Of a stretch of 64,000 nt of DNA, positions 59,596 to 64,000 are shown in pieces; the stretch's first letter is position 1; every line of letters starts with the position of its first letter. The stretch lies in the NCBI RefSeq assembly GCF_014472415.1, contig NZ_JACSZV010000035.1, positions 1 to 64,000 on the forward strand, written 5' to 3'. The notes below the pieces were generated by a model. That model searched no databases, had not been told where the DNA came from, and worked only from the letters and a program-made list of their open reading frames with translations. The position numbers and the translations under genes are program-made. The DNA is from Pseudomonas sp. N40(2020) (lineage in GTDB: Bacteria; Pseudomonadota; Gammaproteobacteria; Pseudomonadales; Pseudomonadaceae).

Positions 59596-60516
59596 ATGAA
59601 CCGCAATGAACTACGCAAGGCCGATATCAACCTGATGGTGGTGTTCGAGACCTTGATGCTCGAACGCAACGTGACCCGGGCGGCAGAGAAGCTGTTTCTC
59701 GGCCAGCCGACCATCAGCTCGGCGCTCAACCGTCTACGCACGATGCTCAACGATCCGTTGTTTATCCGCGTCGGCCACCGCATGGAGCCAACGGCCCGCG
59801 CCGAAGATATTTTCCGCCACCTCAAGCCTGCGCTGGATTCGTTGTCGGTGGCGCTGAGCCTGACCCGCGATTTCGATCCGGCGATCAGCACCATGACTTT
59901 CCGCATCGGTCTGTCCGATGATGTCGAGTTCGGCCTGCTGCCGCCGCTGTTGCGTGCACTGCGCCAGGAAGCGCCGAATGTGGTGTTTGTCGTGCAACAC
60001 GTCGACTACTGGCGGATTCCCGATCTGCTGGCCGCCGGCGACATCACCGTCGGTATCAGCCAGACCCGCGGTCTGCCGGCCAATGCCAAGCGCAAACTGC
60101 TGCGGCACATCCAGCCAAGCATCCTGCGTGCCGACGCCTCCGCTACACCGCTGACCCTTGATGAATATTGCGCACGCCCGCACGTGCTGGTGTCCCACAC
60201 GGCCAACGTCAGCGGTTTCGCCGACGAGTGGCTGGCAGAGCTGGGACGTACCCGTCAGGTCGTGCTGTCGGTGCCGCAATACAGCGCATTGCCGGCATTG
60301 CTGGCCGGCACGGACCTGATCGCCAGCCTGCCGGACTACACCGCCGCAGCCATGGCTACCTCCGGATTGCTGTTCAAGGAGCCGTTCCCATTCAAGACGC
60401 CGACGCTGGATCTGTCGATGGTCTGGCTCAGCCACGTCGACAGCGACCCGGCCGAGCGCTGGTTGCGCTCACGGCTTGAAGCGTTCATGAGCGAGCGGCC
60501 GATCACACCGCCCTGA
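59596..60516 (+). CDS. LysR-family transcriptional regulator
   Basis: A 306-residue LysR regulator. The winged helix is at residues 5-65 (LMLERNVTRAAEKLFLGQPT, ISSALNRLRTMLNDPLFIRV) and the effector domain follows (MTFRIGLSDDVEFGLLPPLL). It is of the type with 'PLFIRVGHRMEPTARA', near NodD/SyrM-like regulators. The target is unknown; the CHM isomerase gene starts 54 bases downstream. The ribosome site is weak. Confidence 0.85.
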   Translation: MNRNELRKADINLMVVFETLMLERNVTRAAEKLFLGQPTISSALNRLRTMLNDPLFIRVGHRMEPTARAEDIFRHLKPALDSLSVALSLTRDFDPAISTMTFRIGLSDDVEFGLLPPLLRALRQEAPNVVFVVQHVDYWRIPDLLAAGDITVGISQTRGLPANAKRKLLRHIQPSILRADASATPLTLDEYCARPHVLVSHTANVSGFADEWLAELGRTRQVVLSVPQYSALPALLAGTDLIASLPDYTAAAMATSGLLFKEPFPFKTPTLDLSMVWLSHVDSDPAERWLRSRLEAFMSERPITPP

Positions 60517-60569
60517 GCCGGCGCTGTGTTATATGTACGCCCATTCTGCCGACTGACTGGAGCATCCCA

Positions 60570-60935
60570 ATGCCACACCTGCACATGGAATACACCGCCA
60601 ACCTGCCGCAGTTGAACGCCGACGTCGCGTTGATCCGGCTCAACAACACGTTGGTGGGGTCCGGTCAGTTCGCGGCAGAGTTCGATATCAAGAGCCGCGC
60701 AGTCAAGGTGGAAACCTTCAAAGTGGGCACCGCCATGGGCGAGCGCGCTTTCGTGCATGTGAAGCTGGCACTGCTCAGTGGCCGTTCGCCGGGGATAAAG
60801 AAGCAGCTTTCGCAAAGCCTGCTGGCGGTGTTGCAGGATCTTTGCGAATGGCCCGCCGGCGTCGAGGTGCAGTTGTGTGTGGAACTGCTGGATATCGACC
60901 GTGAGTCCTACAGCAAAACCGCCATTGGCGTGTAA
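60570..60935 (+). CDS. 5-carboxymethyl-2-hydroxymuconate delta-isomerase
   Basis: A 121-residue CHMI/tautomerase-superfamily protein. The catalytic Pro follows the initiator Met (MPHLHMEYTANLPQ), and the middle contains RAFVHVKLALLSGRS and ends IDRESYSKTAIG, matching CHMI. In homoprotocatechuate degradation the isomerase lies with hpa/hpc genes; none is nearby here. It converges on the next LysR gene with 3 bases between stops. Confidence 0.85.
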   Translation: MPHLHMEYTANLPQLNADVALIRLNNTLVGSGQFAAEFDIKSRAVKVETFKVGTAMGERAFVHVKLALLSGRSPGIKKQLSQSLLAVLQDLCEWPAGVEVQLCVELLDIDRESYSKTAIGV

Positions 60936-60938
60936 GAC

Positions 60939-61874
60939 TCAGGCCGCTTCCAGTTCGCTGCACACCTTGATCACCTGCTCGCGCAGCCAGACGTTGGCGC
61001 TGTCCTGATCGACGCTCTGGCTCCATTGCATGTCGAGGGTGAACCCCGGCAAGCCATTAGGCGCCTCACAGTGATTAAACACCGCTTCGCTGGTCAGTAA
61101 ACGCTGAATGCGCCGGGGTAGGGTGAGGATGAAGTCGGTGCCGGTGATCATCTTCAACGCAGCGCTGTAGCTGTTCGATCGCGCCACGATCTGACGCTTC
61201 TGCGCCTGCCGTGCCAGCCAGCCATCAACCATGTTGGTGGTGGAGGTCCACGGAGTCGGAAACACATGCCGACGCTCGGTGAAAGCTTGCAGGCTCAGGC
61301 GTGGTTCCAGTGGCGTGGCGCGCTTGTCGAAGACGCAGACCAGATCATCTTCCAGCAGCATCTGGGACTTCAGGTCAGTGTGGTTGCGGTGAAAATTGGG
61401 GCCGAAACTGATCACCAGGTCGAGGCTGCCGTCGCGTAACTCATCGGCCGGCACGTCGGTTTCGAACTTATGCATGTTGACTACCACCGGCAAGTCATCG
61501 AAGTCGAAGCGCTTCAACAGACGCGGCAGGATCAGTTGCTCGAAGTATTCCGGGGCGCAGATGTTGAATGTGACGGCTTGTCGGGTCGGATCAAACACCG
61601 GGGCGCCGGCGTGGCACAGGTTGATGCTTTCGAGAATTTTCTGCACATGGCCGTACATGCTGCTGGCCTTGTAGGTCGGGCGCATGCCGGTGCGGGTGTT
61701 GATGAACAGTTCGTCTTCGAAACTGGTGCGCAGTTTTTTCAGGCAGTAACTGACGGTGGACTGGCTGACAAACAGCGTTTCCGAAACATCGGTGACGCTG
61801 CTCTGCTCATACACGGCGATAAACACCATGAGATCCTGCATGTCGAGCTTTCGAAGCAAGTTACTGTTCAGCAT
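60939..61874 (-). CDS. LysR-family transcriptional regulator
   Basis: A 311-residue LysR protein. The helix-turn-helix is at residues 10-70 (LMVFIAVYEQSSVTDVSETL, FVSQSTVSYCLKKLRTSFED), then an effector domain (VTFNICAPEYFEQLILPRLL). It is in the same direction as the MFS gene (gap 197 bases) and may regulate it. Confidence 0.85.
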   Translation of the reverse strand: MLNSNLLRKLDMQDLMVFIAVYEQSSVTDVSETLFVSQSTVSYCLKKLRTSFEDELFINTRTGMRPTYKASSMYGHVQKILESINLCHAGAPVFDPTRQAVTFNICAPEYFEQLILPRLLKRFDFDDLPVVVNMHKFETDVPADELRDGSLDLVISFGPNFHRNHTDLKSQMLLEDDLVCVFDKRATPLEPRLSLQAFTERRHVFPTPWTSTTNMVDGWLARQAQKRQIVARSNSYSAALKMITGTDFILTLPRRIQRLLTSEAVFNHCEAPNGLPGFTLDMQWSQSVDQDSANVWLREQVIKVCSELEAA

Positions 61875-62071
61875 CCGTTCTGTCTCGCTGTGCTCCTTGC
61901 GCTGAATCCGCGCAAACGTGTGCGAATGATCCTAACGGAACGATGGTGCCAGGAGAACGCCCTGTAGGACATTTCACGGATACATGTGGGACAGAAAGTT
62001 TTAGGAACACGACGTCATTGATCAATGTGCGCAAAGATGGCCAGAGGCCTCTAGCTCGCGCGCCTCTGCAA

Positions 62072-63256
62072 TCATTGAATATGCCGCGCGTACTGCCGGG
62101 GATCGAAGCGCAACACCATCAGGAGCATGGCCACCATCACTGCAGTCAGTGCCCACCAAGCCCATTCGAAGCTGCCCAGTTGATCGCGAGCCATCCCGGC
62201 GAGTAGCGGCGAGAGACCGGCAATCAGATACCCAATGCCCTGCACGAATGCAGTCAGGTGCCCGGCGCGCTGAGGATTGTCTAGGTGGTCGAGCGAGACG
62301 ATCAGGCTCATCGGGAATAACCCGCCGATGCCCAGGCCCAGCAAGCAGGGCCACAGCAGACTGAGGTGTTGGGGGCTGAGGGTCAGGCCACAGAAACCGG
62401 TGATGATCAGGCCGAGCAGCGCCATCAGCACCACGCGCCGGTCTCGGCTACGGTTGGCGATGGCCGGCACTATCAGTCCGGAAATTACCTCCATGGCTGT
62501 CAGAAAACCCAACAACAGACCGGCGCTTTGTTCGCTCCAGCCTTTTTCAACGTAGTACGGCGCCAGCCAGGCGAGCACACAGGTGTAGGACGCTGTCCCC
62601 AGACCGAAGAAGATTGCGAGTAACCAGGCGCGGGAATTAGCGAAAAATGATTCTTTCTTCGCCACACCGGTCATGGCGTTTGGCAATTGCCAACGTTGCA
62701 ACCACCAGAACACCAACGCCAGCAGCGCCAGTGCTGCCCAAATGGCTAAGCCGAGGCGCCAGCTACCGGTTTGCACCATCACCTGTGGGGCGAACGAGGC
62801 CGCAAGCGCCGCGCCGCCCATGATCGACGTCACGTACAAGCCCATGCACAGCGCTACATTATTGGGGAAGTGCGACTTGATCAGCGCAGGCATCAACGCC
62901 TGAATCAAGGCAATGCCAATCCCCGCCAGCACGGCGCTGACAATCAACTCTGCCGCCGAATCGACAAACAGCCGCGACAGTGTCGCCAATGCAATGATCA
63001 GCAGCGACAGCAACACCGTGCGCTGTTCACCCAGTCGTTGGCTGATGCCGATGCCGAAGAACATCGCCAGACCCATGGCCATCACTGGCAGCATGGTCAG
63101 CAACGAAGCGACGCTGAAGCTCAACGCAATGTCGCCGCGAATTGCCGACAGCAGCGGCCCGATGGCCGCCATCGACGGGCGCAGATTGAGCGCGACTAGA
63201 ATGATTGAAAGCATTAGCCAAGTAGCGGGGCGGGAAGTGGTGCGGGCGTTTTCCAT
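62072..63256 (-). CDS. MFS transporter (CynX/NimT family)
   Basis: A 394-residue major facilitator with 12 hydrophobic segments. The start LNLRPSMAAIGPLLSAI is typical of the CynX/NimT (cyanate, nitroimidazole) group, and ALMPALIKSHFPNNVALCMG and GLGIGGLFPMSLIVSLDHL are conserved. The substrate cannot be told from sequence. Confidence 0.85.
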   Translation of the reverse strand: MENARTTSRPATWLMLSIILVALNLRPSMAAIGPLLSAIRGDIALSFSVASLLTMLPVMAMGLAMFFGIGISQRLGEQRTVLLSLLIIALATLSRLFVDSAAELIVSAVLAGIGIALIQALMPALIKSHFPNNVALCMGLYVTSIMGGAALAASFAPQVMVQTGSWRLGLAIWAALALLALVFWWLQRWQLPNAMTGVAKKESFFANSRAWLLAIFFGLGTASYTCVLAWLAPYYVEKGWSEQSAGLLLGFLTAMEVISGLIVPAIANRSRDRRVVLMALLGLIITGFCGLTLSPQHLSLLWPCLLGLGIGGLFPMSLIVSLDHLDNPQRAGHLTAFVQGIGYLIAGLSPLLAGMARDQLGSFEWAWWALTAVMVAMLLMVLRFDPRQYARHIQ

Positions 63257-63362
63257 CGTCAGACCTTTGATGCTGGGGATTGAGGATTAGGCGCGTCACT
63301 GCCTGACTCGGGCAAACCAGAAAATCCGCAGCAGTATTTGAAAACTCGATATCACCCGATCA

Positions 63363-63455
63363 CTTGTAGGCGTGAGCCTGCTCGCGAAAGCGGGCTGCCT
63401 GTCTATGCAGTAGTGGCTGTCACACCGCAATCGCGAGCAGGCTCACTCCCACAGG
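63363..63455. repeat. REP inverted-repeat pair
   Basis: ACTTGTAGGCGTGAGCCTGC and GCAGGCTCACTCCCACAGGT around about 45 bases, the 3885-type family. It is in the 400-base gap between the MFS and transferase genes; nothing else was seen in that gap. Confidence 0.85.
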
Positions 63456-63656
63456 TAAAGCCGTGCTGTTTTTCTGAACGAGAACTGAATCATTCTCAAA
63501 TACTTCACAAGTTTGGATGTAATGCCCAGGGCTAACTAATTGTTGGCGTCTTTTTCACAAAAAATTGATGGTTGCGCGCCTAAAGTTTGTCATGCCCTGG
63601 TTAATGAATTTTTCACAGTTAGCCACAGCTCTTCTTTTCAGGAATTGCCAACCTCT

Positions 63657-64000
63657 ATGTTGAAGTTAAAAGCCGTGCGCCCGGAATGGGTGACGTTGAT
63701 TGCCAGCGCCTTTCTTTTGCTCGGCTTCAACTTTGTGCTCTGGCAGCACCTCTTCGAGATCACCGCCGCAGACGGCAAGGGCATCGCCATGCGCGTGGCT
63801 TTCGGGGTGATGATCTTCGCGGCGTTCAACATCGTGCTGACGTTTCTGGCCTTCCGCCCGCTGCTTAAACCGGTACTGACGTTGATGTTTTTGATCAGCG
63901 CCGGTGTGGCTTATTTCATGAGCCAATATGGCGTGATGATTGATGCGGGTATGTTGCGTAACTTTGCTGAAACCAATGTTACGGAAGTGCGTGATCTGCT
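63657..64000 (+). CDS. Phosphoethanolamine-lipid A transferase, N-terminal part
   Basis: The first 114 codons of a gene cut by the window end. The membrane part has at least three hydrophobic segments (TLIASAFLLLGFNFVLWQH, VMIFAAFNIVLTFLAF, LMFLISAGVAYFMSQYG), followed by GVMIDAGMLRNFAETNVTEV, which matches the EptA/MCR membrane-to-catalytic linker. These enzymes add phosphoethanolamine to lipid A and reduce polymyxin binding. The catalytic domain lies outside the window, so the exact subtype cannot be told. Confidence 0.8.
   Translation, partial: MLKLKAVRPEWVTLIASAFLLLGFNFVLWQHLFEITAADGKGIAMRVAFGVMIFAAFNIVLTFLAFRPLLKPVLTLMFLISAGVAYFMSQYGVMIDAGMLRNFAETNVTEVRDL

Overview
The window is chromosomal DNA of a Pseudomonas of the fluorescens group. 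The evidence is the gene order nadB / algU-mucA-mucB-mucD, ygfZ / sdhE-ygfX, gcvR-bcp / dapA-bamC-purC, a phaG gene, a tctCBA / tctDE locus, and several families of REP-type inverted repeats (arms like GGAGTGAGCCTGCTCGCGAT or GAGCGGGCTTGCCCGCGAA) typical of that group. Most of the window is ordinary core or soft-core chromosome. No prophage, integrase, transposase or CRISPR array was seen.

Layout. 0-8.8 kb: a methyltransferase, a DMT exporter, small stress or hypothetical genes, an uncharacterised aldolase / DapA-like operon facing its XRE-cupin regulator across a palindromic operator, a SIR2-like DUF4917 gene and an iron alcohol dehydrogenase (yiaY). 8.9-15.9 kb: a LysR tail remnant, two tandem secreted paralogues, fosA, a LysE exporter, a missed 52-aa KGG protein, tam, and a DUF6124 gene preceded by a strong three-way-junction RNA fold. 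15.9-19.9 kb: three toxin-antitoxin-like modules in a row (hipBA, hicAB including a short GTG-start hicA, and a zeta-type kinase overlapping a 52-aa downstream gene) next to tRNA-Gly(CCC). 20-22.4 kb: phaG, rsuA, a CWC protein and a remnant of a GGDEF protein.

22.4-32.4 kb: a seven-gene operon that would usually be labelled urea carboxylase / allophanate hydrolase / nitrate-type ABC transporter. It is headed by a clear guanidine-I (ykkC) riboswitch and holds two DUF1989 genes, so it is better read as a guanidine import and degradation operon: transporter, guanidine carboxylase, carboxyguanidine deiminase pair, allophanate hydrolase. A REP element is inserted in frame inside the carboxylase gene, and the riboswitch contains a 10-nt segment complementary to the first gene's ribosome-binding region.

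32.8-42 kb: a Tyr-rich lipoprotein, a HIBCH-like hydrolase, ung, and a tricarboxylate transport locus (tctCBA, an AbrB-family membrane protein, tctDE) in which the expected OprD-type porin gene survives only as start and end fragments. 42-58.7 kb: conserved housekeeping and envelope-stress genes (HDOD, ygfZ, sdhE, ygfX, nadB, algU-mucABD, an M48 protease, tusA, an AI-2E family permease, bcp, gcvR, dapA, bamC, an MBL hydrolase, purC) ending in tRNA-Ser(CGA). 58.8-64 kb: small hypotheticals, two LysR regulators, an orphan CHM isomerase, an MFS transporter, and the start of a phosphoethanolamine transferase cut by the window edge.

Family assignments come from reading the translated proteins and remembered family motifs. 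No database search was run.
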